Origin: an uncultured Clostridia bacterium
GTDB lineage: Bacteria; Bacillota; Clostridia; Oscillospirales; Acutalibacteraceae
Direction of reading: 5' to 3'
Assembly (NCBI GenBank): GCA_946415335.1
Contig: CAMKSB010000004.1
Location: 1-34,955 of the forward strand
Length of the DNA stretch: 34,955 bases
Part shown: piece by piece, positions 16,784 to 26,469 of the stretch
How positions within the stretch are numbered: position 1 is the first letter of the stretch
Layout of the letters: each line of letters opens with the position of its first letter
Made by a program: the position numbers and the translations under genes
The notes under the pieces: generated by a model
The model's input: the letters and a program-made list of their open reading frames with translations, nothing else
What the model was told of the DNA's origin: nothing
Database searches by the model: none

Positions 16784-19700
16784 AAATGCAGTCAGATGGA
16801 CAGACGAACAGCAGGACGCGATCGATTCGCGCGGAACGGTGCTGGTGTCGGCAGCGGCGGGCTCCGGCAAAACCGCCGTGCTTGCGCAGCACGTCATCAC
16901 CATGATCACCGGCGATGAGCCCATCGACGTCGACAAGCTGCTGGTGCTCACGTTTACACGCGACGCGGCTGCGGAGATGAAAAAGCGCATCCGCGACCGT
17001 CTTGAAGAGTTGTTGGCGCGCGATCCGTCCGACGCGGCGCTGCTGCGGCAGAAGCAGCGGCTCTACAGCGCCCATATCTCGACGACCGACAGCTTTTGTT
17101 CTACGCTTGTCAAGGAGAATTTCTCCGCGCTCGCTGTGTCGCCTGATTTTCGCATTGCTTCCGACGCGGAGATCCAGACCGTCGCGGTCAAGGCGCTCGA
17201 CAACGCGATCGAGCCGTTTTACGCCGCCAATTCACCGGACTTCCGTGCCTTGCTTCGTGCTTTATCCTCCAACAACACCGATAACGGACTGCGCAAGGCG
17301 GTGATGGACGTCCATCAGTTCTTGCAGAATCAGCCCTTCCGCGAGGAATGGCTGGACGCGCTTGTGAGCAGCTATACAGAGAAGCCCTTCTATGAAACAG
17401 ATTGGGCGAGCGAGATAGAGCAGGAACTGCCTGCCACCGCCGACATGCTGACGGATAAGATAAAGCGCTGCATGGAAGAGACACTTCCGCAGCTTCCGCA
17501 AAAATATGCCGACCTCTTTGAACCCTATTTTACTTCCGATCTGAATGCTCTCCAAACCTTGCGCGAAGCGCTCCGTTCCGACGGCTTCAAGGGGTGGGTG
17601 TATGGAGTTAAAAAGCTGTTTGACGAGGATTATCAGCCCTTGCCGGAGCTTGACAAGTCAGCGAAAAAGGGAAAGAGCACCCAGTTCAATAAGGCATACG
17701 CCTGCCGCGAGCAGGTCAGGGCGGCAGTGCTCGAAAACAAGAACGCCGAGCAGGAACAGCGGGAGATCGGCAGGCTGATGATCACCTTCTGCGAGCTGAT
17801 ACGCGCCTACGACCGGGAACTGGAAAGCGTCAAGGCAAGGCGCAATATCCGCACATTTTCCGACGTCAGCCTGCTGGCAGTCCGTCTGCTGGCTCAGCCG
17901 TGCTCAGAGCAGGAAGCCGTCTATCACACCGGTGGTTTTGCCTACCGTCCGACGGCGCTGGCGCAGGAGATATCCAAACGCTTTCACCAGGTCATCCTCG
18001 ACGAATACCAGGACGTGAACCTCATCCAAGAGGTGCTCTACAACTGCGTTTCCGACGAGGGCAAGAACCTGTTCATGGTCGGCGACGTCAAGCAGAGCAT
18101 CTACGGCTTCCGACAGTCAAAGGCAAAGCTCTTTTCCGACCGTCAAAAAGCCTATGCTCCCTTTGACCGTCACGATCCGCAGTATCCGGCGACCATTTTT
18201 CTCAACGTCAACTTCCGCAGCCGCCGCGAGGTCTGCGACACGGTCAACTATATCTTTGCTCAGATCATGTCCTCCTACTGTCGGGAGGAATACCTCAATC
18301 CCGGAGCAACTTATCCGGAGAACCCTCAGTGCGACACGGAGATCGCCCTGATCGAAAAAAATAACTTCTCCGATGAGCTCTCCGTCGCGGCGCTGGAAGC
18401 CAAGTATGTCGCCGGCAGGATCTTGAAGTTGATGCAGTCCGGCTTTATGGTGAGCGACAAAGACGGTCAGCGGCCGCTGCGCTTCGGCGATGTCGCCGTA
18501 CTCATGCGCGCCAAGGCTGCCTCCAAGAGCGACGAGGATTCCAAGCAGAAGGGCAGCGCGGAATTTGTCCGTCAGCTTTCACATTATGGCATTCCGGCGT
18601 ACTGCGAGGAGAGCGAAAACTTCTTTGACGCCAAGGAAATTCGCCTGCTGCTCAATATCCTGCGCGTGATCGACGACCCGGCGAACGATATCGCCCTGTT
18701 GTCCGTGCTGATGAGTCCGCTGTTCGGCTTCACGCCCGACGATCTGACCGTCATGCGCATGAGCGACAGAAAAGCCGGACTCTACCGTACTCTCTTTATC
18801 TGCCGCAGCGACGACAGCCCGACCGGCAGAAAATGCGCGGACTTTCTCAACCGTCTGACGCGCCTGCGCGATCTCGCGGCGGTCAGCACCGTGGACGAAC
18901 TGCTCGAGATCATCTACCAGCGCACGGCGATCGTCGCCGTGACAGCCGCCGTCAATGAGGGCGCTTCACCGACCAAAAACCTCGATCTCATGCGCGTCTA
19001 TGCCCGTCAGTTCTGCACGAACGGCTACAAAACGCTCTCGGACTTCAATTCCTACATACAGCGCGTCATCGCCAGCGAAAAGCCGCTTCCGGCGGCTTCG
19101 GGCGTGAAGGCGGATACCGCCGACTGCGTGCACGTTATGAGCATCCACAAATCCAAGGGACTGGAATTTCCCGTCTGCTTCCTTGTGGATACCGCACGCA
19201 AATTCAACGAATCCGAATTCCACAGCGCGGTGCTCTCGGACAGCGAAGCCTTTGTCGGGTTCCGCCGTTTCCAAAATTACCGCAGCGTGTCCAGCTTGGC
19301 GTACCGCGCGATCAAAAGCAAGCATAAGCGCGAGAATCTGGATGAGGAAATGCGCATGCTTTACGTTGCGCTGACGAGGGCGAGAGAAAAGCTGATCCTT
19401 GTCGGCACCGACGAGGGGCTTGACGACAAGGTGCTCCCGGCAGCCGCTCAACCGGAATCTCCATATGAAGCCAAGCGTCTGCTGGACTGGATCCTGATGA
19501 CGGCGGCAAAGCACCCGTCCACCCGGGCAATCTTTGATCCGGAAGCGGAGCCGGAGGACACCGATAACCGCTGGATCCTGCGCAAGATCCTGACGGATGA
19601 CGAGTTGTTTTCAGCCGAGGTCACGGAACAGAAGCAGGATGATCGGCAAAACGCGGCCGCACAGCCGGACTACCTTTCGATTCTCCGGCAAAACCTCGCC

Positions 19701-20345
19701 TTTGACTATCCCGACAAGGACATCATCGGCGTTCCGCAGAAGGTCAGTCCGTCGCAGGTCTCCCACAGCGAGAGCCGCCGGTATACCGCCAAAGCACTGG
19801 TCGTACCCGGCTTTGCGCGCGAGAACACCAAGGCAGGCGCGACAGAGATCGGTACTGCGCATCATGAATTCCTGCACTACTGCGATTTTGCCGCCGCCGG
19901 CGACGATTTGGACGCGGAGATCAGCCGCCTGTTGAATATCGGCAAGCTGTCGCAGCGGCAGTGCGACTGCCTTGACCGCGACAAGCTCGCGGCGATTCTG
20001 AGCCATCCGCTCTTTGACCGCGTTCTGCGCGTGCCAAAGGACAAGGTTTGGCGCGAAAAGCAGTTCACCGTGTTTGTCCATCCGTCCTTCACCATGCCGG
20101 AGGGCATGACCTTCCGTCCGGACAGAAAGCAGATCGTTGACGGCGAACTCGACCTTTGCTTTGCCGAGGATGACGGACTGGTGATCGTCGACTACAAGAC
20201 CGACCGCGTCAGCGAGGTCGAAGAGCTCCGCCGTCACAAGCCGCAGCTCGATCTCTACGAACACGCCATGAAGCAGGTGATGAACCTGCCCGTCAAGGAA
20301 AAGATCGTCTTTTCCATCACGCTCAACGATTATATCACCGTCTGA
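16770..20345 (+). CDS. addA: AddAB helicase-nuclease subunit AddA
   Basis: WTDEQQDAIDSRGTVLVSAAAGSGKTAVL; ILDEYQDVN; VGDVKQSIYGFR; MSIHKSKGLEFPVCF; LYVALTRAREKL; nuclease motif IVDGELDLCF...VIVDYKTD. Confidence 0.96.
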   Translation: MKMPENAVRWTDEQQDAIDSRGTVLVSAAAGSGKTAVLAQHVITMITGDEPIDVDKLLVLTFTRDAAAEMKKRIRDRLEELLARDPSDAALLRQKQRLYSAHISTTDSFCSTLVKENFSALAVSPDFRIASDAEIQTVAVKALDNAIEPFYAANSPDFRALLRALSSNNTDNGLRKAVMDVHQFLQNQPFREEWLDALVSSYTEKPFYETDWASEIEQELPATADMLTDKIKRCMEETLPQLPQKYADLFEPYFTSDLNALQTLREALRSDGFKGWVYGVKKLFDEDYQPLPELDKSAKKGKSTQFNKAYACREQVRAAVLENKNAEQEQREIGRLMITFCELIRAYDRELESVKARRNIRTFSDVSLLAVRLLAQPCSEQEAVYHTGGFAYRPTALAQEISKRFHQVILDEYQDVNLIQEVLYNCVSDEGKNLFMVGDVKQSIYGFRQSKAKLFSDRQKAYAPFDRHDPQYPATIFLNVNFRSRREVCDTVNYIFAQIMSSYCREEYLNPGATYPENPQCDTEIALIEKNNFSDELSVAALEAKYVAGRILKLMQSGFMVSDKDGQRPLRFGDVAVLMRAKAASKSDEDSKQKGSAEFVRQLSHYGIPAYCEESENFFDAKEIRLLLNILRVIDDPANDIALLSVLMSPLFGFTPDDLTVMRMSDRKAGLYRTLFICRSDDSPTGRKCADFLNRLTRLRDLAAVSTVDELLEIIYQRTAIVAVTAAVNEGASPTKNLDLMRVYARQFCTNGYKTLSDFNSYIQRVIASEKPLPAASGVKADTADCVHVMSIHKSKGLEFPVCFLVDTARKFNESEFHSAVLSDSEAFVGFRRFQNYRSVSSLAYRAIKSKHKRENLDEEMRMLYVALTRAREKLILVGTDEGLDDKVLPAAAQPESPYEAKRLLDWILMTAAKHPSTRAIFDPEAEPEDTDNRWILRKILTDDELFSAEVTEQKQDDRQNAAAQPDYLSILRQNLAFDYPDKDIIGVPQKVSPSQVSHSESRRYTAKALVVPGFARENTKAGATEIGTAHHEFLHYCDFAAAGDDLDAEISRLLNIGKLSQRQCDCLDRDKLAAILSHPLFDRVLRVPKDKVWREKQFTVFVHPSFTMPEGMTFRPDRKQIVDGELDLCFAEDDGLVIVDYKTDRVSEVEELRRHKPQLDLYEHAMKQVMNLPVKEKIVFSITLNDYITV

Positions 20346-20349
20346 CAAA

Positions 20350-20376
20350 AAGCCTCCGGATCTTCCGGAGGTTTTT
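20350..20376 (+). terminator. Rho-independent terminator after addA
   Basis: CCTCCGGA - TCT - TCCGGAGGTTTTT. Confidence 0.85.
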
Positions 20377-20377
20377 C

Positions 20378-20406
20378 TGGACAACGGCGTTTTCATCTGT
20401 TATCAT
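20378..20406 (+). promoter_or_regulatory. Possible promoter of GNAT gene
   Basis: TGGACA - 17 bp - TATCAT. Confidence 0.4.
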
Positions 20407-20434
20407 AGTATTATCAAAAGAAAGGGGAGAGTCC

Positions 20435-20965
20435 ATGTCTGTTTTGATTCGTCAGGTCACACTCGGAGATACGCCGCGGCTGGTGGAGATTTACGACTAC
20501 TACGTTACCCATACCGCCGTTTCCTTTGAATATGAAACGCCGTCAGTGGCTGAATTTGAAAACCGCGTCCGGCAGATCTCCGCCGAATACCCCTATCTGG
20601 TGATCGAGGCGGACGGCAAGGTGCAGGGCTATGCCTACGCCCATGCCTTCATACCGCGCAAGGCATATCAGTTCTGCTGTGAACTGACGATCTACCTCGA
20701 CAAAGACGCCCGTCACCAAGGACTCGGCAGAGCGCTCTATACCGCCTTGGAGGAGGAGCTGCGGCAGCGCGGCTTCCGCAATCTCTACGCCTGTATCGGC
20801 GTACCGTTGGGCGACGATCCTCATCTAAGCATGGACAGCCCGAAATTTCACGAAAGACTCGGCTTCACGCTTGCCGGTACCTTCCGCAAAAGCGGCTGGA
20901 AATTCGGCCGCTGGTACGATATGATCTGGATGGAAAAGCTGATCAACCAGGAGGTATCGCCATGA
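20435..20965 (+). CDS. GNAT N-acetyltransferase (phosphinothricin acetyltransferase-like)
   Basis: IRQVTLGDTPRLVEIYDYYVTHTAVSFEYETPS...ELTIYLDKDARHQGLGRALYTALEEELRQRGFRNLYACI. Confidence 0.88.
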   Translation: MSVLIRQVTLGDTPRLVEIYDYYVTHTAVSFEYETPSVAEFENRVRQISAEYPYLVIEADGKVQGYAYAHAFIPRKAYQFCCELTIYLDKDARHQGLGRALYTALEEELRQRGFRNLYACIGVPLGDDPHLSMDSPKFHERLGFTLAGTFRKSGWKFGRWYDMIWMEKLINQEVSP

Positions 20966-22098
20966 TTCATGATCTATTCGAGAAAAAAGAGAAAAAGGTC
21001 GAATACCTCGAACTGATTTACGACCTGATTTTTGTCTATATCATCGGCAGGAACAACGAGCTGCTGCATCATTCCGGCAATGTCTTTGAAAATCCCGGTT
21101 TGTTTTTGCCCTATATCCTCTGCACCCTCGCGGTGATCCAGATCTGGAACTACACGACCTATTACGTCAACATCTACGGCAAAAACGGCGTGCGCGAGCA
21201 TGTGTTCATGTTCGTGAACATGTTCCTGCTGTTTTTCGTCGCGCAGGGAACGCGCGTGCAGTGGCAGGATCAGCACACCGTCTACCATGTCGCATGGGCG
21301 CTGATCCTGTGCAACATCGCCTTCCAATATTTAATGGAGCTGCGCAGCGCAGTCATGCCGATACAGCGGCAGCACATCTACCGCCAGTGCGCGATGTTGT
21401 TCGGGCAGGCGGCGGTGGTACTGCTTGCCATCGGTGAATTCGCCCTGTTCGGCACGTCCTTCCTCTCGGCGGTTGCGGTCATCGGCGGCATCGTCATGAG
21501 CTTTGCCGTCGGATGGGGAAAGGGAGAGGACGTCATTGATTTTCCGCATCTCTCCGAGCGCGCCATGCTCTATGTCGTCTTTACCTTCGGCGAGATGATC
21601 ATCGCCCTGTCGTCCTATTTTGAAGATGATCTCAGCCTCAACACCCTGTATTTTGCAGGCATGGCGTTTTTGATCGTCGTCGGGCTGTTTCTCAGCTACG
21701 GCGTGATCTACGATCATCTGATCGACCGCGAGAAGAAAACCAACGGTCTCGGCTATATGCTCATCCACCTTTTTCTGATTTTCGCGCTCAATAACATCAC
21801 CAACGCGCTGGAATTCATGCGCGACGAGGAGGTCAGCGTGCTGCCGAAGGTCGTCTTTATGGCGGTTTCGCTCCTGCTGCTGTACACCATGCTCTTTGCG
21901 CTCGGCAAATACGCGAAGGTCGTCTGTAGACCAAAGCCGTGGTTCTTCCCGGCGCTGATCGGCGGCGGTATCCTGTTCGGCGTGCTGATGGTGGTGTTCC
22001 ACGAGAACATGTATGTCAATATCGCGCTGACGGTGGTATTCGTATTTATGGTTTTCGCTGTGATTTATCGCTTTGCCCAGAAGTCAGAGCAAATATAA
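20962..22098 (+). CDS. LtrA-like (low temperature requirement A) membrane protein
   Basis: KVEYLELIYDLIFVYIIGR...; ERAMLYVVFTFGEMIIALSSYF; many TM segments; ATGA overlap with GNAT gene. Confidence 0.75.
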   Translation: MIHDLFEKKEKKVEYLELIYDLIFVYIIGRNNELLHHSGNVFENPGLFLPYILCTLAVIQIWNYTTYYVNIYGKNGVREHVFMFVNMFLLFFVAQGTRVQWQDQHTVYHVAWALILCNIAFQYLMELRSAVMPIQRQHIYRQCAMLFGQAAVVLLAIGEFALFGTSFLSAVAVIGGIVMSFAVGWGKGEDVIDFPHLSERAMLYVVFTFGEMIIALSSYFEDDLSLNTLYFAGMAFLIVVGLFLSYGVIYDHLIDREKKTNGLGYMLIHLFLIFALNNITNALEFMRDEEVSVLPKVVFMAVSLLLLYTMLFALGKYAKVVCRPKPWFFPALIGGGILFGVLMVVFHENMYVNIALTVVFVFMVFAVIYRFAQKSEQI

Positions 22099-22117
22099 TT
22101 CTATTATAGAAAAATAT

Positions 22118-22152
22118 CCGACCGCGTTTCCGTGTGGAACGCGGTCGTTCTT
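22118..22152 (+). terminator. Rho-independent terminator
   Basis: GACCGCGTTTCC - GTGT - GGAACGCGGTC followed by GTTCTTGTT. Confidence 0.75.
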
Positions 22153-22394
22153 GTTGTATAATTATACTATATTGCACGGATTCAGTGAATATTTTGTAAT
22201 ATACTGTCACGATTTTGCTATTTTCCTAAAAATACGGTAAAATATTTATCATTTTCCTATATTTAGACTTGTTATTGTGAGAGATTTGTGATATTATAGA
22301 TATATTCGATTGTCGGGAAATGCGTCTTTTTGTATTATGCGCGAGAAGGCAGTTGCGGTTGTCCGGCAAAAATAACAATAAGGTAGGATGAGAA

Positions 22395-23324
22395 ATGAAT
22401 TCCAAAACGCTGTTTTACATTCTGAAACGAATCCTTCTTGCTGTTTTTACCGTATGGGTTGTTATTACCATCACGTTTTTCGTTATGCACTCGGTTCCCG
22501 GCGGACCGTTTGTCGGCGAGAAGGCGACCACCCCGGCGGTTCAGGCGGCAATGGAGGCAAAGTACGGTTTGGACAAACCGCTGCATGAGCAGTATTTTAC
22601 GTATCTCGGCGACATCATCACCAAGTTCGACTTTGGTCCTTCGCTCAAGCAGAGAGGCAGAATGGTCATCGACATCATCGCTGACGGCATGAAGACCTCT
22701 ATGGCGCTCGGTCTGATCGCGGCGGCGGTGTCCACCATCTTCGGCGTCACGCTCGGCGCGATTGCGGCATTGCGGCGCAACAAGCTGATAGACCGTATCA
22801 TCATGGTCATTACGACAGCGTTTGTATCCATGCCGTCGTTTATCATGGGCTCGCTGCTATTGGCGCTGTTTGCGATACAGCTCAAATGGCTGCCGGCGAA
22901 CGGATCCACCCCGGCTGGTCTGGTGCTGCCGATCATCACGCTGGCGCTGTACCCGATGGCGTATATCACCCGACTCACGCGTTCCTCCATGCTCGACGTG
23001 CTCGGACAGGACTATATCCGTACCGCCAAGGCAAAGGGCGTTTCCGGCACAAGGATCATCTTCGGTCATGCGCTGAAGAACTCCCTGATCCCGGTACTGA
23101 CCTATCTCGGTCCCATGCTCGCCTATATCGTCACCGGTTCTCTCGTTGTCGAGCAGATCTTCGCGGTGCCCGGTATCGGCCGCGCGTTCGTCAGCAGTAT
23201 CACCAACCGTGACTATCCCATGATCATGGGCACGACGATTATCCTTGCTGCGCTGATCGTCATCATGAACCTTGTCACCGATATTCTGTACAAGGTCGTC
23301 GATCCGCGTATCACGCTGGAATAA
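22395..23324 (+). CDS. oppB: Oligopeptide ABC transporter permease
   Basis: LKRILLAVFTVWVVITITFFVMHSVPGGPF; EAA-like YIRTAKAKGVSGTRIIFGHALKNSLIP. Confidence 0.92.
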   Translation: MNSKTLFYILKRILLAVFTVWVVITITFFVMHSVPGGPFVGEKATTPAVQAAMEAKYGLDKPLHEQYFTYLGDIITKFDFGPSLKQRGRMVIDIIADGMKTSMALGLIAAAVSTIFGVTLGAIAALRRNKLIDRIIMVITTAFVSMPSFIMGSLLLALFAIQLKWLPANGSTPAGLVLPIITLALYPMAYITRLTRSSMLDVLGQDYIRTAKAKGVSGTRIIFGHALKNSLIPVLTYLGPMLAYIVTGSLVVEQIFAVPGIGRAFVSSITNRDYPMIMGTTIILAALIVIMNLVTDILYKVVDPRITLE

Positions 23325-23339
23325 AGGAGGGCGAGTATC

Positions 23340-24404
23340 ATGAATCCGAAAAAGAAAAAGTTTTCCTTCCATGTGGATCTGGACTCCTTTATGCCCGCTT
23401 CCGACAAGGATAAGGAATATATGGTGCAGATGCGCCCGTCAACGACCTTCTTCCGCGACGGCGTAAAGCGCCTCTACAAAAACAAGATCGCGTTTGTCAG
23501 CTTCATCGTCATCATTCTGATCACGCTGGCAAGTATCATTCTGCCGATGTTCTGGCCGTATTCCTACGAGACGCAGCTCGGCGTAACGCCCGGTCAGCCG
23601 GTTGATTCTTCCTACAACAACCTCGCGCCGTTTCAGTACGGCAAGACCGAGCAGGCGCTGATCGACAGCGGTGAAAGCGTCTTTCCGCATGTGTTCGGCA
23701 CGGACGCAGCCGGCAGAGACTACTTCATCCGCGTTATCTACGGAACGCGCGTTTCACTGGCGGTCGGCTTCTTCGCGAGCGTGATCGTCCTGCTGATCGG
23801 TACGCTGGTCGGCTCGATATCCGGTTACTTCGGCGGCAAGATCGATATGATCATCATGCGCATCGTCGATATCATCTATTCATTGCCCGACATGCTGATG
23901 GTCATCCTCTTGGCGACGGTGCTTAAGCTGACGCTTACGCCGCTGATCGAAGGCACCTTCCTCGAAGCCATCGGCTCCAACATCATCAGTCTGTTTATCG
24001 TGTTCGCCTTACTCTATTGGGTAAGCATGGCAAGATTGATCAGAGGTCAGATCCTCTCCCTGCGCGAGCAGGAGTACGTGCTGTCAGCGCGCGCTACCGG
24101 CGCAAAGGGCAATTGGATCATCAGAAAGCACCTCATCCCGAACTGCATCAGCGTCGTCATCATCTCCGCTGCGCTGCAGATTCCTTCCGCAATCTTCACG
24201 GAAAGTTATCTTTCCTTCCTCGGTCTCGGCGTCAACGCGCCGATGCCTTCGCTGGGCTCGCTCGCTTCCGACGCGCTCAACGGTCTTACAAGCTATCCCT
24301 ACCGTCTGGTAATCCCGGCTCTGGTGATCTCGCTCATCGTGCTCAGCCTCAACCTCTTCGGCGACGGACTGCGCGACGCGTTTGACCCGAAGCTGAACGC
24401 GTAA
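23340..24404 (+). CDS. oppC: Oligopeptide ABC transporter permease
   Basis: FGTDAAGRDYFIRVIYGTRVSLAVGF; EYVLSARATGAKGNWIIRKHLIPN. Confidence 0.92.
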   Translation: MNPKKKKFSFHVDLDSFMPASDKDKEYMVQMRPSTTFFRDGVKRLYKNKIAFVSFIVIILITLASIILPMFWPYSYETQLGVTPGQPVDSSYNNLAPFQYGKTEQALIDSGESVFPHVFGTDAAGRDYFIRVIYGTRVSLAVGFFASVIVLLIGTLVGSISGYFGGKIDMIIMRIVDIIYSLPDMLMVILLATVLKLTLTPLIEGTFLEAIGSNIISLFIVFALLYWVSMARLIRGQILSLREQEYVLSARATGAKGNWIIRKHLIPNCISVVIISAALQIPSAIFTESYLSFLGLGVNAPMPSLGSLASDALNGLTSYPYRLVIPALVISLIVLSLNLFGDGLRDAFDPKLNA

Positions 24405-24419
24405 AAGGAGGGAAGAGCA

Positions 24420-25433
24420 ATGGCATTATTAGAAGTCAGTCATCTGAAAACCTCCTTCTTCACCGATGCCGGTGAAGTCAAGGCGGTCAACGACGTATCC
24501 TTTACGCTCGACCGCGGCAAGGTGCTGGGCATCGTAGGCGAGTCCGGCTCCGGCAAATCCGTCACCGCCTATTCCATCATGCAGATCCTCGCCGGCACCG
24601 GCAAGATCGTCGGCGGTTCCATCAAATATAACGGAACCGAACTGGTCGGCGCAAGCGAAAAGGTCATGAAGAACATCCGCGGCAACAAGATCTCCATCAT
24701 CTTCCAGGATCCGATGACCTCGCTGAACCCGACCTACACCATCGGCAAGCAGCTGATGGAAGCCATCCTTCTGCACACCGACCGCGACCGCAAGCAGGCG
24801 CACGACAGAGCGGTGGAAATGCTCCGCCTTGTCAACGTCAACGAGCCTGAGCGCCGCATGAAGCAGTATCCCTACGAGTTCTCCGGCGGTATGAGACAGC
24901 GCGTCATGATCGCTATGGCGCTTGCCTGCGAGCCGGATATCCTGATCGCCGACGAACCGACCACCGCGCTCGACGTGACCATTCAGGCGCAGATCCTCGA
25001 GTTGATGGGCACCCTGCAGGAAGAACTGGGCATGGCGATCATCATGATCACCCATGACCTCGGCGTCGTCGCCCAGATCTGCGACGAAGTCGTCGTCATG
25101 TACGCCGGCTCCATCTGTGAGCAGGGCACTGCCGACGAGATCTTCTACAATCCCAGTCACGAATACACCAAAGGACTGATGCGCTCGATCCCGACCGCCG
25201 AAACGGCAGGCACCAAGCTGCAGCCGATCACCGGTACGCCGATCGACCTGCTCAACATGCCCAAGGGCTGTCCGTTTGCTCCGCGCTGTGATAACGCGAT
25301 GAAGATCTGCATCAATCACCGTGCCGAGCGCATGGTACTCAATGAAAACCACGCCGCGACCTGCTGGATGAACGTCAAGCAAGGCGTTGAAAGCGGCGAA
25401 ATCGAATTGGAAGGCGGTGATGACCGTGGCTGA
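24420..25433 (+). CDS. oppD: Oligopeptide ABC transporter ATP-binding protein
   Basis: GESGSGKSVTAYSIM; FQDPMTSLNPTYTIG; FSGGMRQRVMIAMAL; CPFAPRCDNAMKIC. Confidence 0.94.
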   Translation: MALLEVSHLKTSFFTDAGEVKAVNDVSFTLDRGKVLGIVGESGSGKSVTAYSIMQILAGTGKIVGGSIKYNGTELVGASEKVMKNIRGNKISIIFQDPMTSLNPTYTIGKQLMEAILLHTDRDRKQAHDRAVEMLRLVNVNEPERRMKQYPYEFSGGMRQRVMIAMALACEPDILIADEPTTALDVTIQAQILELMGTLQEELGMAIIMITHDLGVVAQICDEVVVMYAGSICEQGTADEIFYNPSHEYTKGLMRSIPTAETAGTKLQPITGTPIDLLNMPKGCPFAPRCDNAMKICINHRAERMVLNENHAATCWMNVKQGVESGEIELEGGDDRG

Positions 25434-26409
25434 GAAGCAATCGCTGATCGAGGTCAAGCACCTCAAGGAATACTTCAACATCAACACCGGCATGATCCGC
25501 ACAAAGCCGCTTAAAGCGGTTGACGACGTGTCGTTCACCATCAAAAAGGGCGAGACGCTCGGTCTGGTCGGCGAGTCCGGCTGCGGAAAGACGACCGTCG
25601 GCAGAACCATCCTGCACCTCTACAAGCCCACCGACGGCGAGATCATCTACGAGGGAAAGCGCATCAAATCCCGCGAGGATATCAAGAATTTCCGCAAGAA
25701 AGCCACCATGGTTTTCCAGGATCCGTATTCCTCGCTGAATCCCCGTATGACGGTTTCCGATATCATCGGCGAACCGCTGGATGTTCACAAGCTGACAAAG
25801 AATAAAAAGGAGCGCATGGAGCGCATCCTGGAGCTGATGAGCTACGTCGGACTGAACAGCGAACACGCCGCGCGTTACGCACATGAGTTTTCCGGCGGTC
25901 AGCGCCAGAGAATCGGTATCGCGCGTTCACTGGCTGTCAACCCGGACTTCATCGTCTGCGACGAGCCGGTATCCGCGCTGGACGTTTCGATCCAGGCGCA
26001 GGTCATCAATATGTTTGACGAACTGCAGGAAAAACTCAACCTGACCTACCTCTTTATCGCGCATGATCTGCTGGTCGTCCGCCATATCTCCAACAGGATC
26101 GCGGTCATGTATCTGGGCAGAATGGTAGAGTTAGCGCCTGCCGCGGAGATCTACGACCATCCGCTGCACCCGTATTCCAAGTCACTGCTCTCCGCCGTAC
26201 CGGTACCGGATCCCAAGGTCGCGCGCGCCAACAAGCGCATCGTGCTCACCGGCGATATCCCCAGCCCGCTCAACGCGCCCAGCGGCTGTCCGTTCAGAAC
26301 GCGCTGCAAATACGCGACGGCGAAATGCGCGGAGTCCATGCCGGAATTCGAGGAAGTCTCCACCGGCCATTTCGTGGCGTGTCACCGCGTCGGAGAGATC
26401 AACGACTAA
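25420..26409 (+). CDS. oppF: Oligopeptide ABC transporter ATP-binding protein
   Basis: GESGCGKTTVGRTIL; FQDPYSSLNPRMTV; FSGGQRQRIGIARSL; CPFRTRCKYATAKC; overlaps oppD by 14 nt. Confidence 0.94.
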   Translation: MTVAEKQSLIEVKHLKEYFNINTGMIRTKPLKAVDDVSFTIKKGETLGLVGESGCGKTTVGRTILHLYKPTDGEIIYEGKRIKSREDIKNFRKKATMVFQDPYSSLNPRMTVSDIIGEPLDVHKLTKNKKERMERILELMSYVGLNSEHAARYAHEFSGGQRQRIGIARSLAVNPDFIVCDEPVSALDVSIQAQVINMFDELQEKLNLTYLFIAHDLLVVRHISNRIAVMYLGRMVELAPAAEIYDHPLHPYSKSLLSAVPVPDPKVARANKRIVLTGDIPSPLNAPSGCPFRTRCKYATAKCAESMPEFEEVSTGHFVACHRVGEIND

Positions 26410-26469
26410 GGTACTAATGGCTGCATGCCATTACAATATTTTTCATCTTTTGAAAGGATTGAAGGTAAA

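Noticed and set aside
15551-16990. 479-aa minus-strand ORF opposite addB
   Set aside because: Antisense to strongly supported addB; composition typical of shadow ORFs.
24429-25610. 393-aa minus-strand ORF opposite oppD
   Set aside because: Shadow ORF of a conserved ABC ATPase.
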